Shown here: piece after piece, positions 36,044 through 44,670 of the stretch
How the letters are laid out: each line of letters starts with the position of its first letter
Position numbering within the stretch: the stretch's first letter is position 1
Position numbers and translations under genes: made by a program
From: Coriobacteriia bacterium
GTDB taxonomy: Bacteria > Actinomycetota > Coriobacteriia > Coriobacteriales > RUG033
Direction: 5' to 3'
NCBI GenBank assembly: GCA_015655215.1
Contig: JAATFL010000017.1
Coordinates: forward strand, 57,147-121,146
DNA: 64,000 nt
The notes under the pieces: generated by a model
What the model saw: only the letters and a program-made list of their open reading frames with translations
The model's database searches: none
What the model was told of the DNA's origin: nothing

Positions 36044-37158
36044 TGTACACCCTGAAGGGCTATCTCCACGACAAGGCCCTCTTCCTCCTCATCGGTCTCG
36101 TGGCGCTTCTCCTCATCGACGGCGCATTGACCACAAGCGCTTTCCCCGTCGAGGCGATCACCTTCGTGAGCATCGTGTTCCTGGGGGCGATGGTGCTCAC
36201 GTTGGCCTATGACCATCAACATCGGCGCCGGTTCTACAACGAGCTCATGCGGTCATCATCGCAGCTTCCCAAGGGTTACCTTGTCGCCGACGTGCTCGAC
36301 ATACCCGACTTCACCGAAGGACGCCTGGCCTATGAGGCACTTGCCAAGGCGGGAAAGGACATGGCTGACGAGGTCGCCACCTATCGCCTCGCCGCCAACG
36401 CACACCGTGATTACGTGGAAGCATGGGTCCACGAGGTCAAGACTCCTCTGGCCGCCGCCACGCTCATCGTCGAGAACGGCATCGGGGGGATCGATCCTTC
36501 CGTCCGTGCCGACCTCACTGCGGAACTCGAGCGTATCGACGGGTATGTAGAGCAGGCCCTCTACTTCGCACGCAGCACCGATGTGAGCAATGACTACCTC
36601 ATCAAACGCGTCGACTTGCTCGACATCGTCCATGCGGCGTTGCGCAGGAACGCGCGTCTGCTGATCGCAGCGGGCTTCACGCCCGTGATCGCACTGCAAG
36701 ATACGATAGTGTATGCGGATTCCAAATGGATGGGGTTCATCCTCGGACAAGTCATCGCCAATGCGGTGCGCTATCGCCAGTCGGGTTCACGCACTCCGGG
36801 AGCATGCGACGATGGTGGGCATTCGATCGAGTTCTCGTCGCATGCCGTCGAGACGGGCCGCGATGTCCGTGAGGTTGTCCTGCAAGTGCACGATGACGGC
36901 GTGGGCATAGCCGCCGGTGATCTACCGCGGGTGTTCGACAAGGGTTTTACGGGGGATAACGGCCGGGTGCGCGCCAAGTCCACCGGTATGGGGCTCTTCC
37001 TCTGCAAGACACTCTGCGATGCGATGGGCGTGGGCATCGCGGCAACGTCAGAACCGGGGGCCGGTACGGTCATATCCTTCACCTTCCCACAATCCGGGTA
37101 TCACACCGGTGTACTTGAGAAGGGGCCCTTCCCGCATGAGGAGAAGCACTGCCAGTAG
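36043..37158 (+). CDS. Intramembrane-sensing histidine kinase (BceS-like)
   Basis: 371 residues. Two N-terminal membrane helices (about 10-27 and 33-50) with almost no extracellular loop, as in BceS-type kinases that read the state of their partner transporter instead of binding the drug. Phospho-accepting H130 in EAWVHEVKTPLAAA; N-box VIANAVRYRQS, G-box DDGVGIAAGDL and MGLFLCKTL complete the ATPase domain. Start overlaps the regulator stop by one base. Confidence 0.9.
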   Translation: MYTLKGYLHDKALFLLIGLVALLLIDGALTTSAFPVEAITFVSIVFLGAMVLTLAYDHQHRRRFYNELMRSSSQLPKGYLVADVLDIPDFTEGRLAYEALAKAGKDMADEVATYRLAANAHRDYVEAWVHEVKTPLAAATLIVENGIGGIDPSVRADLTAELERIDGYVEQALYFARSTDVSNDYLIKRVDLLDIVHAALRRNARLLIAAGFTPVIALQDTIVYADSKWMGFILGQVIANAVRYRQSGSRTPGACDDGGHSIEFSSHAVETGRDVREVVLQVHDDGVGIAAGDLPRVFDKGFTGDNGRVRAKSTGMGLFLCKTLCDAMGVGIAATSEPGAGTVISFTFPQSGYHTGVLEKGPFPHEEKHCQ

Positions 37159-37234
37159 CCCTCTATCCTGGTGATGTGCAATCCGCGGATCGAGTCTTCC
37201 CTTCCAAGACGGGGGCAGGGGCGAGCATGGTGGG

Positions 37235-37252
37235 CCTTACGAAATCGTAAGG
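37235..37252 (+). promoter_or_regulatory. Inverted repeat, candidate response-regulator operator before Bce-like ABC genes
   Basis: CCTTACGA-AA-TCGTAAGG, two exact 8-base arms with a 2-base centre, lies 92 bases before the ATPase start in the 185-base gap between kinase and transporter genes. That is where BceR-type regulators bind to induce their transporter. No confident -35/-10 pair was assigned. Confidence 0.5.
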
Positions 37253-37343
37253 TTGGTGTCATGCGCTCCGATGGTGCACCCTCCTGTGCCTGTCGCATAC
37301 TTCTCGCTGCTCGCACGATACAGCGATATGAAGGGATCTGAGT

Positions 37344-38096
37344 ATGGAGTCCGTCTTGCTCTGCAAGGACGTCGAGAAGTACTACGGCAACCGTTCCAAC
37401 CTCGCCAAGGCCCTCGATGGTGTCTCCTTCGAGGTCGGCCGTGGAGAGTTCGTCGCCATCATGGGCGCGTCGGGATCGGGTAAGACCACCCTGCTTAACT
37501 GCATCTCCACCATCGACCGTGCCAGTGCTGGGCACATATACGTGAACGGTGTCGATATCACCACGTTTTCCGGCAAGCAACTCTCCGCGTTCCGTCGCGA
37601 CCAACTTGGGTTCGTCTTCCAAGACGCCAACCTCCTCGACACCCTCACCGGCTACGAGAACATCGCGCTGGCACTCACCATCATGGGTGAGGACCCCAAG
37701 GAGATCGACACCAAGGTACATGGCATCGCCCAGACGCTTTCGATCGCCGACGTGCTCGACCACTATCCCCATCAGATGTCCGGTGGCCAAAAGCAGCGCA
37801 TGGCCGCCGCACGTGCCATGGTCAAGAAGCCTCAGCTCATCCTCGCCGACGAGCCCACGGGAGCACTCGACTCGAAGAGCGCCCGCGCCCTCCTCGAAAG
37901 CCTTTCGATGTTGAACGAGGAGCTGTCGGCCACCATCCTCATGGTGACCCACGACGCCTTCGCGGCAAGCTATTGCGGCCGCGTCACGTTCATAAAGGAC
38001 GGCAAGCTGTTCACCGAGCTACGTCGCGGCACCAGTGACCGGAAGGCGTTCTTCGAGCGCATCATCGAGACGGTCGCCTTCATGGGTGGTGAGTAG
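37344..38096 (+). CDS. ABC transporter ATP-binding protein (BceA-like)
   Basis: 250 residues. Walker A GASGSGKTT at 41-49, signature MSGGQKQRMAAARAM, Walker B LILADEPTGALD, switch His in MVTHDAFAA. MacB/LolD-like ATPase class that works with a large FtsX-like permease. It is followed after one base by the permease gene, so both make one complex. Probable role: removing peptide antibiotics from lipid II-cycle intermediates. Confidence 0.92.
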   Translation: MESVLLCKDVEKYYGNRSNLAKALDGVSFEVGRGEFVAIMGASGSGKTTLLNCISTIDRASAGHIYVNGVDITTFSGKQLSAFRRDQLGFVFQDANLLDTLTGYENIALALTIMGEDPKEIDTKVHGIAQTLSIADVLDHYPHQMSGGQKQRMAAARAMVKKPQLILADEPTGALDSKSARALLESLSMLNEELSATILMVTHDAFAASYCGRVTFIKDGKLFTELRRGTSDRKAFFERIIETVAFMGGE

Positions 38097-38097
38097 G

Positions 38098-40125
38098 GTG
38101 CCGGTCGCCAGACTCGCAAAGCGCAATATCCTCCGCAACCGTCACGACTACCTGATCTACTTCCTCACGCTCGTCATCGGCGTCGCCGTCTTCTACGCCT
38201 TCAACTCGATCGTCGCACAGGAGCAGGTGCTGCAGCTCAGTGATTCGCAGATGCAGATAGTCCAGTTGCTCGGTCAGCTCATCGGTGGGGTCTCCTTCTT
38301 CTTCGCCATCGCACTCGGCTTCCTGATGATCTATGCGAGTGGCTTCCTCGTGCGCCGCCGCAAGCGGGAGTTCGCCATCTACCTGCTCCTCGGTATGCCC
38401 AAGCGCAAGGTCGCCGCCATCTTGCTCGTGGAGACGGCAGTGGTGGGCATCGCCGCCCTCGCCGTGGGGCTTCTGCTCGGTATCGCGCTTTCACAGGCGA
38501 TGCTCTACATCACCTCGGCGCTCTTCGCGATGCAGGTCGAGGGATTCGCCTTCGTCTTCTCCGGCCACGCCGCCCTCATGACCCTCTTGTGCTTCGCGGT
38601 CGTCTTCATCGCCATCGCCCTCTTCAATTCAGGTTCGATCACGCGATTCAAGCTCATCGACCTTCTCAACGCCAACAGGGTGAGTCAGAGGGTGAAGATA
38701 CGAAGCATCGGGGTCTCCGTCGCCATCTTCCTCGTCTCGATAGGCTTCCTGGCAACGGCCTACGCGCTCTTCCTCAAACGTGGGTTCGAATCCGGGCCCT
38801 TCTTCATCGAGGTCACGGTGCTGCTCGTCATCGGCACGTTCGGATTCTTCTTCTCGTCCTCCGGGTTCCTTCTCCGCGTGTTCCAGGGCAACAGGAAACA
38901 CTACCTCAAGAACCTCAACATGTTCACGCTCCGTCAGATCAACTCACGCGTCAACACCGCCTTCATCAGCATAACCTTCGTATGCCTGGCACTCTTCCTG
39001 GCCATCACCGCCACATGCGGAGGGTTCTCCATCAATCGCGCGCTCAACGATTCGCTGCGCACGTCCACGCCATTCGACGCGACCGTGACTCTCTATCCTG
39101 TCGGGGATTCCACCGTGCCGGATCTCGACATCGCCCAGACTCTCCGTGACCAGGGGCCTCGGTATGACAGCCTCATCGAGCAAAGCGTGCAGATCGACTT
39201 CCATTCCTCCGCCTTCACGCCGCGCCAACTCGATGTCACTTCGGGCTACACCCCATCCTCGATCATGGAGACGGGGACATGGCTCGACGAGGATCTGCCA
39301 GCTGTGAGCATCTCGCAACTCAATGCCCTTCGCGCGATGAGAGGGGAGGCACCGCTTGCGCTGGCCGACGACGAATTCGGGTTCTGGTGTGACATGGACA
39401 TGGTCCACGACCTGTACAGTTCCTATCTTGCGACGGGAGAGGGCGTTACCGTCGGCGGTGTCGAGCTGCATGCGTCTTCATGGGGTGTGGTAAGCGATAC
39501 GCTGCAGACTCGACCGATAAACATGAATTCCGGTGTGATCGTCGTGCCCGACGCCGTTGCGGACATGCTCGGCACCTCGGAAACGAACCCCTCCATCCTC
39601 GACATGATGTACGATGGATCACGGGAGGAGTGCGAACCGGCGGTCACGGAAATGCTCGATAACGCCGAAAACGCCCTGGGGGGAGATGGCGGGTATGTCC
39701 TCCGCTACCAGACTGCGCTCTCGATCTATACACAGCAAGATGGTCTGAGCGTGCTCATATCCTATCTCGCCATCTACATCGGTGCCATCTTGCTCATACT
39801 CTGTGGAGCCATCCTCGCCTTGCAGCAACTCTTCGACGTCGCCGATAACGCCCCATCCTACAAACTCCTGCGTCAGCTCGGTGCCACGAGATCGATGGTC
39901 TCATCCGCCGTCTTCAAGCAGATCTCGGTGTACTTCTTCTTCCCCCTGGTCCTTGGGCTTGCGCACAGCATCGTGGCACTGTACGTGGTGACCGACGTGG
40001 TGAAGGTCTTCGGGCAGTTTGATATCGTGCAGCCTTTGGCTACCACCCTCATATTGACCCTCGTCGTCTATGGCGGGTACTTCCTGATAACCTACCTCAC
40101 GGCCCGCTCGGTGATCGACCGATAG
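38098..40125 (+). CDS. ABC transporter permease (BceB-like, FtsX domain)
   Basis: 675 residues from GTG 38098, one base after the ATPase stop. Topology fits BceB: one N-terminal helix, a group of membrane helices, a large extracellular domain (about residues 300-550), then three C-terminal helices (for example LISYLAIYIGAILLILCGA). The big outer loop between helices is the hallmark of the peptide-antibiotic detoxification subgroup. It forms the sensing complex with the kinase at 36043. Confidence 0.9.
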   Translation: MPVARLAKRNILRNRHDYLIYFLTLVIGVAVFYAFNSIVAQEQVLQLSDSQMQIVQLLGQLIGGVSFFFAIALGFLMIYASGFLVRRRKREFAIYLLLGMPKRKVAAILLVETAVVGIAALAVGLLLGIALSQAMLYITSALFAMQVEGFAFVFSGHAALMTLLCFAVVFIAIALFNSGSITRFKLIDLLNANRVSQRVKIRSIGVSVAIFLVSIGFLATAYALFLKRGFESGPFFIEVTVLLVIGTFGFFFSSSGFLLRVFQGNRKHYLKNLNMFTLRQINSRVNTAFISITFVCLALFLAITATCGGFSINRALNDSLRTSTPFDATVTLYPVGDSTVPDLDIAQTLRDQGPRYDSLIEQSVQIDFHSSAFTPRQLDVTSGYTPSSIMETGTWLDEDLPAVSISQLNALRAMRGEAPLALADDEFGFWCDMDMVHDLYSSYLATGEGVTVGGVELHASSWGVVSDTLQTRPINMNSGVIVVPDAVADMLGTSETNPSILDMMYDGSREECEPAVTEMLDNAENALGGDGGYVLRYQTALSIYTQQDGLSVLISYLAIYIGAILLILCGAILALQQLFDVADNAPSYKLLRQLGATRSMVSSAVFKQISVYFFFPLVLGLAHSIVALYVVTDVVKVFGQFDIVQPLATTLILTLVVYGGYFLITYLTARSVIDR

Positions 40126-40156
40126 GTGGATGTGCCGTGGTGACACCGTGTGGTGG

Positions 40157-41041
40157 TCATATCCCGAGGAACCCCAGCCAGCGGGGGAGCTCTCGCTGCG
40201 CCTGCTCGTAACCCATCTGGTAGCTACGCTCGAGTTTCGCGTAATCGCGATCGATGTTGGTGACCTCCATGTGCTCCGGTCGAAAGACGAGCGCCTTGCC
40301 ATCGTGCTCGAGTCGCTCGATCTCATCGAGGACCTTGTTGTAGCCGATATGGCGGTTGTTGATCGCATCGGCGACGTGGGGGTTCCTCCAGAAGTAATGG
40401 CGGATGAGCTGTTCGTGCGCTTCCGGTTGCTTGCGATATCCCGCCGGTCTCGTGAGCACGATGAAGAATCTCTCGAAACCCTCTCGCTGCGCTTGGAGAA
40501 GGGGTATCCCAACGCCCTCGCCAAGTCCCCCATCGAGATACGTGTGGCCGTCTATCTTCGTGGGTGGCATGAAGAAGGGCATGGTGGAGGAGGCGCGGAC
40601 GCGGACGAGCAGGTCCTGTATCGAATTTATATCTCCTTCCGTCCACACCACCGTACTCTGCTCGTCACGGTCATAGGAGACGATTCGCAAACGCGCCGGA
40701 TTGGCTTTGAACGTCTCGAAGTCGAAGGGAAGGGCGCCATCGGGTTCGGCGATCTCCTCATAGAGGTATGGGGAGTTGAAGTACCCCTTGTGGGCGAGAA
40801 AGGACTTGGCGCCACCGAATCGGGGCGTCCGGACGATGTCCGTGAACGCCTTTTTCGTACGTTCGGTGGAACGTGACAGGTAATCGGCAACATGGCTTGA
40901 GCCAGCCGAGACGCCGGCGACGTAGTCGAAGTAGACAGTGGCTTCCAACAGGGTGTTGACGACACCGGCCGTATAGCTCGCACGCATCCCCCCACCCTCG
41001 AAGATGAGGGCGGTATCAAAGACGTTACTCGCAAGACGCAT
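40157..41041 (-). CDS. Patatin-like phospholipase (RssA/YjjU type)
   Basis: 294 residues. Oxyanion-hole GGGMRASYTAGV, nucleophile GVSAGSS (Ser within GxSxG) and catalytic Asp in YLDGGLGEGVGIP give a complete Ser-Asp dyad. Such bacterial enzymes hydrolyse acyl esters in membrane lipids. AGGAGGT lies 6 bases before ATG 41041, a very strong start; the longer frame to 41626 is antisense to other genes. It follows crcB by 50 bases and is probably in the same operon. Confidence 0.88.
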   Translation of the reverse strand: MRLASNVFDTALIFEGGGMRASYTAGVVNTLLEATVYFDYVAGVSAGSSHVADYLSRSTERTKKAFTDIVRTPRFGGAKSFLAHKGYFNSPYLYEEIAEPDGALPFDFETFKANPARLRIVSYDRDEQSTVVWTEGDINSIQDLLVRVRASSTMPFFMPPTKIDGHTYLDGGLGEGVGIPLLQAQREGFERFFIVLTRPAGYRKQPEAHEQLIRHYFWRNPHVADAINNRHIGYNKVLDEIERLEHDGKALVFRPEHMEVTNIDRDYAKLERSYQMGYEQAQRELPRWLGFLGI

Positions 41042-41091
41042 GGCAAGACCTCCTGTGTACGGATCTATTCCTCGAAGCATCGGACATCGGC

Positions 41092-41484
41092 TCAAGGCGT
41101 TGCGATACGACCACCGATTCCAAGACCGATGGCCGCGCCGACCAGACAGAGGAGCGGCATCACGACGATGAGGATGGCACCGGCCCGCCTCTTGCCAAGC
41201 AGGAGGCGGGCCGTTTCGACACTCGCGGTCGAGAAGGTGGTATATCCCCCGAGAAGGCCGGACCCGACGATCGCAACAACCAGGGCGGTACCGTTGGTGG
41301 GGCCGACCTTCGCGGCCAGCGCGGTGAGTATGCCAAGGCCAAGTGACCCCGTCACGTTGATGATGAGCGTGGGGAGGGGAAGACCGGTCCTGTCGCGCCG
41401 GGTTATGGCCGAGTCGACGGCATAGCGCAGACAAGCACCCAGTCCCCCCGCGAGCGCCACCGCGAACACCGTCTGAGCACTCAT
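41092..41484 (-). CDS. crcB: CrcB/Fluc fluoride channel subunit
   Basis: 130 residues, four membrane helices. Fluc signatures: GGLGACLRYAVDS, LIINVTGSLGLG (with the pore Asn) and GSGLLGGYTTFSTASVE. It exports fluoride as a dual-topology dimer. Its ATG overlaps the stop of the preceding crcB (ATGA), so the two are co-translated and probably form a heterodimer. Confidence 0.93.
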   Translation of the reverse strand: MSAQTVFAVALAGGLGACLRYAVDSAITRRDRTGLPLPTLIINVTGSLGLGILTALAAKVGPTNGTALVVAIVGSGLLGGYTTFSTASVETARLLLGKRRAGAILIVVMPLLCLVGAAIGLGIGGRIATP

Positions 41485-41903
41485 CGATCGCCACCTTCCC
41501 GCTTGGGAAGCCATTGCGCGCAGACGATACCCAAGATGGCCATCGTGGTACCCCCTGTGACGGTGGCGAAGAGGTAGAGGAACCCCTCCGCCGTGACACC
41601 TGAGGTGCCGAGCAGTTGTGCGGCACCTACGGCGAAGGTGCTGTAGGTGGTGAATCCGCCCAATAGGCCGGTGCCTACCAGCAGGCGAACATCTCGACGC
41701 CACCCTACGTCCGAACCACGCCGGTAAAGCCCCTCGAGGAGGAGCCCCAGCAGAAAGGCGCCGGCCATGTTGATCAGGAAGATGGTGACGGGCATGGTAC
41801 CCGGTACGGCAGGAAACGTGACATCGAGTGCATAGCGCGCAGCGGTGCCCAAGGTACCGCCCGTCCCGATGAGCAGGAAATCTCGCAGACGATTACTTCC
41901 CAT
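41481..41903 (-). CDS. crcB: CrcB/Fluc fluoride channel subunit
   Basis: 140 residues, four membrane helices. Signatures GGTLGTAARYALDV, FLINMAGAFLLGL and GTGLLGGFTTYSTFAV. Partner of the second crcB. Its start lies 11 bases inside the end of the universal stress gene, so three genes are tightly coupled. I looked upstream for a fluoride riboswitch and did not recognise one. Confidence 0.93.
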   Translation of the reverse strand: MGSNRLRDFLLIGTGGTLGTAARYALDVTFPAVPGTMPVTIFLINMAGAFLLGLLLEGLYRRGSDVGWRRDVRLLVGTGLLGGFTTYSTFAVGAAQLLGTSGVTAEGFLYLFATVTGGTTMAILGIVCAQWLPKREGGDR

Positions 41904-42399
41904 TGGGCCTCAGTGGAACGACAAGGACGGGGCGGCGCTGCTGATGGGCGAGGCCCGACGCCACGGAACCTCCGAGAAGCTCGCGGAGACGAGGGCCGGG
42001 ACCTGGCTCGCGCGTCCCGACGATGATGTAACGCGCATCGTGCGCATCGGCGATCCTCCCCAGCATCTCGACGGGTTCACCGGCGACATGCGAGAAGCTC
42101 CACGTCACCCCCGACCCATCGAGGGCCGTGGCTACCTGCTGCTCGACCTCGGCACCCACTCGCTCCCAGGTATCGTTTGGCGCATCGGGATCGATGGGCA
42201 GGATACCGGGAAACGAACCGAGGGCGTCGTCGGCGACGTACCGATGCAGATCCCCGATGCTCGAGGTGTCGATATAGGAAAAATGCAACGTCGCGCCAAG
42301 GGCGTGGGCGAGAGCCACGGCCTCTTCGAAAACGACGCGGTGCTGCCCGGGTACGATCCCAACGACGAGCGAGCATCCCGTGGAAGTGTTGTCGGCCAT
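41893..42399 (-). CDS. Universal stress protein-like domain protein
   Basis: 168 residues. Rossmann-like UspA fold: LVVGIVPGQHRVVFEEAVAL at the start, ARYIIVGTREPGPGPRL (matching the usual I-V-x-G-x-R region) and GSVASGLAHQQRRPVLVVPL at the end, which resembles the ATP-binding G-S-V-S/T-x-x-L segment. Start at 42399 is preferred because GGAGGAGG is 4-5 bases upstream; 42420 would include the ribosome site in the gene. First gene of the usp-crcB-crcB-patatin operon. Confidence 0.82.
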   Translation of the reverse strand: MADNTSTGCSLVVGIVPGQHRVVFEEAVALAHALGATLHFSYIDTSSIGDLHRYVADDALGSFPGILPIDPDAPNDTWERVGAEVEQQVATALDGSGVTWSFSHVAGEPVEMLGRIADAHDARYIIVGTREPGPGPRLRELLGGSVASGLAHQQRRPVLVVPLRPNGK

Positions 42400-42762
42400 C
42401 GGACCTCCTCCATTCAACATATGCGATACGGGGTCATGTGCTTAACGGTTCTCTGCCTTTCGACGAAGGTGCGTCCAGTGGAGCGGGACCGAAGCCAGAA
42501 CCTCTCTGGGCGATGATACACCAAACGCTCTTCGGTTGGGTCATTCCACCTTGAGTCGAGCCCCTCCACCGACGATGCGGCTACCGGTGGTCGAGGACCA
42601 AAGGTTCCTTATCCGGATGGGTTGGGTCTTTCACGTTATACATCCACGAATCGCGTTTCTGAGAGAGGGTGTTCGATTGTAGAGTACGTGAGGTCGATCT
42701 TACCGTAGCGTACGCCACGTGACGTCGCACTCTCGTGCAGCGGATAAACGAAAGGGGATGCT
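42400..42762. other. Divergent intergenic region before the ech operon
   Basis: No supported gene. TATACA (42638-42643) is a weak -10 candidate for the ech operon, giving a leader of over 100 bases. A 6-bp hairpin (CCACCG / CGGTGG) lies near 42567-42592. Nothing matched a fluoride riboswitch on either strand by eye. Confidence 0.35.
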
Positions 42763-44670
42763 TTGGGTATTCTCGGGTTCTTGCTGCTCTTCCCTGTCAT
42801 AGCCGCCGTTGTTCAGATGGCCATACGAGGTGACAACGCTCGCTCGGTTACGGTCTACGTCTCGTCGGGGATAATCATCGTCGCCTCGATCGTCGCGGCG
42901 GTCCTCTTCATGGGGCAAAGCGTTTACTTCGATGGGTCGAGCGAGGTCGTGAGCATCGTCTTGACCCTCGTCGACCTTGGTATCGCGGTGCTTATCATCT
43001 ACTATGCCGTCAAGTACAAGCGGCCCGCGGTCCTTGCGCTTGCCGTCGTGCAAATCGTCTTGATTCTGGTGTTCGAGGTGTTCATAGCCCCTGGCGCCAC
43101 CGTCTCCTCTGCACTCTACATAGACACGCTCTCGATCATCATGGCGCTCATCATCGGCATCATCGGATCCGGTATCATCGTCTATGCGCTGGGTTACATG
43201 AGGGACTTCAAGACCGAGCATGCCGATGAGCCCGATCGTCGCCCGCGGTTCTTCGCGATCATGTACGTGTTCCTAGCGGGCATGTTCCTCATCGTCTTCT
43301 CGAACAACCTCGCCTGGATGCTGTGCGGGTGGGAGATCACGACGGTATGCTCGTTCCTTCTCATCGGCTACACCCGCACCGAGGAGGCGATGAACAACGC
43401 GTTTCGCCAGATCTGGATGAACCTCATCGGTGGAATCGCCTTTTCCGTCGCCATCATGATCCTCGGCTCATATGGCATCCTTGAACTCAACATCCTCGTC
43501 ATGGCCGGGCAGTTCTTCCATAACGGTCTCTTCATGGTGGCCACGTCGCTGCTCGCGCTCGCAGCCATCACCAAAGCCGCCCAGATGCCGTTCCACACGT
43601 GGCTTCTCGGTGCCATGGTGGCACCGACGCCGACGAGCGCCCTGCTTCACTCCTCGACGATGGTCAAGGCGGGATGCTTCCTGCTCATCAAGCTTTCCCC
43701 CGTGTTTGCCGGTTCGCTGCCGGGGCTTGTCGTGATGCTCGTGGGCATACTCACCTTCATGCTTGCCTCCATGATCGCCATCACCCAGTCCAACGCCAAG
43801 CGCGTGCTGGCATATTCGACCATCGCCAACCTCGGGCTGATCGTCGCGTGTGCGGGCATCGGCTCCTCCATGGCCGTTTGGGCGGCCATATTCCTTCTCA
43901 TCTTCCATGCGTGAGCCAAGTCGCTGCTCTTCTTGTGCGTCGGCACGGCGGAGCACCATATCGGGTCGCGCGACATCGAGGACATGGATGCGCTGTTCGA
44001 ACGTATGCCCCGTCTCGCGCGCCTCATGTCAATCGGTATCCTCATCATGTTCATCGCGCCCTTCGGCATGCTGATCTCCAAGTGGGCGGCTTTCGAGGCG
44101 TTCATCGTCGATGGCAACCTTCTCATGGTGCTCATGCTCGCATTCGGTTCGGCGGCGACGTTCTTCTTCTGGGCGAAGTGGCTCGGGAAGGTTACCGCAA
44201 CCGCCCAAGGTACCGATGACATCGAGGGAACCGTGCATCCCTCCGAGTGGCAGGCCATGGGCCTCATGGCCTTTCTCGCCATCGCCTGCACGTTTACCTT
44301 CCCGCTTATCTCGGCGTACGTCGTCGAACCATACCTCGGTGCTTCCGCGGGTGTCTCAGCCGATAACCTCTGGCTTCTCTCCATCTTGGCCATCGCCGTC
44401 ATCGTCGTGATGTTGGGAGTCGTGGGAAGACCGTCCAAGCGTCGTCTTGTCGCCCCGTATCTTGGTGGTGCGGGCATCGACCCCGCTTCGCGCACGTTCA
44501 ACGGCTCGCTCGAGCAACCAGTCGTCTCGATTCAGCGCAACTGGTACCTCGAAGGGGTATTCCCTCAGGAACGCCTCAACAGGATCGGCGAGATCGTCTC
44601 CGCACTCCTCATCATATGGGGGTTGGTCGTTTCCCTGTCGTTCCTATTGGGGATCGGAGGTGGCTTCTAG
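42763..44670 (+). CDS. echA: Ech hydrogenase membrane subunit A, interrupted by an in-frame TGA
   Basis: TTG 42763 (AAAGGGGA upstream) opens 383 codons that end at TGA 43912-43914, and the same frame continues to TAG at 44668. Together they give 635 positions, the normal size of this NuoL/MrpA-like subunit. The N-terminal part holds the proton-channel signature region (HTWLLGAMVAPTPTSALLHS, then STMVKAG). The TGA splits the conserved LLIFHA-x-AKSLLFLCVG motif, whose Lys is thought to act in proton transfer. Sequence after the stop is conserved and undamaged. Either the gene is a fresh nonsense mutant, the base is wrong, or UGA is read through. Without the second half the subunit would lack its last helices and the complex should fail to pump. 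First gene of echABCDEF. Confidence 0.85.

Noticed and set aside
42400..42762. Fluoride riboswitch for the crcB operon
   Set aside because: A GGGCGATGATACACC word occurs on the plus strand, but it is on the wrong strand for crcB and lacks the CTGATG part of the motif.
42763..44670. General reading of TGA as an amino acid in this organism
   Set aside because: TGA ends many genes in proper context here, for example the response regulator (36041) and iorA (58488, overlapping the iorB start), so a changed genetic code is unlikely.
43933..44670. Second half of echA as an independent gene starting at 43933 or 43987
   Set aside because: No ribosome site, the start would fall inside a conserved helix, and homologues are single chains of about 635 residues.
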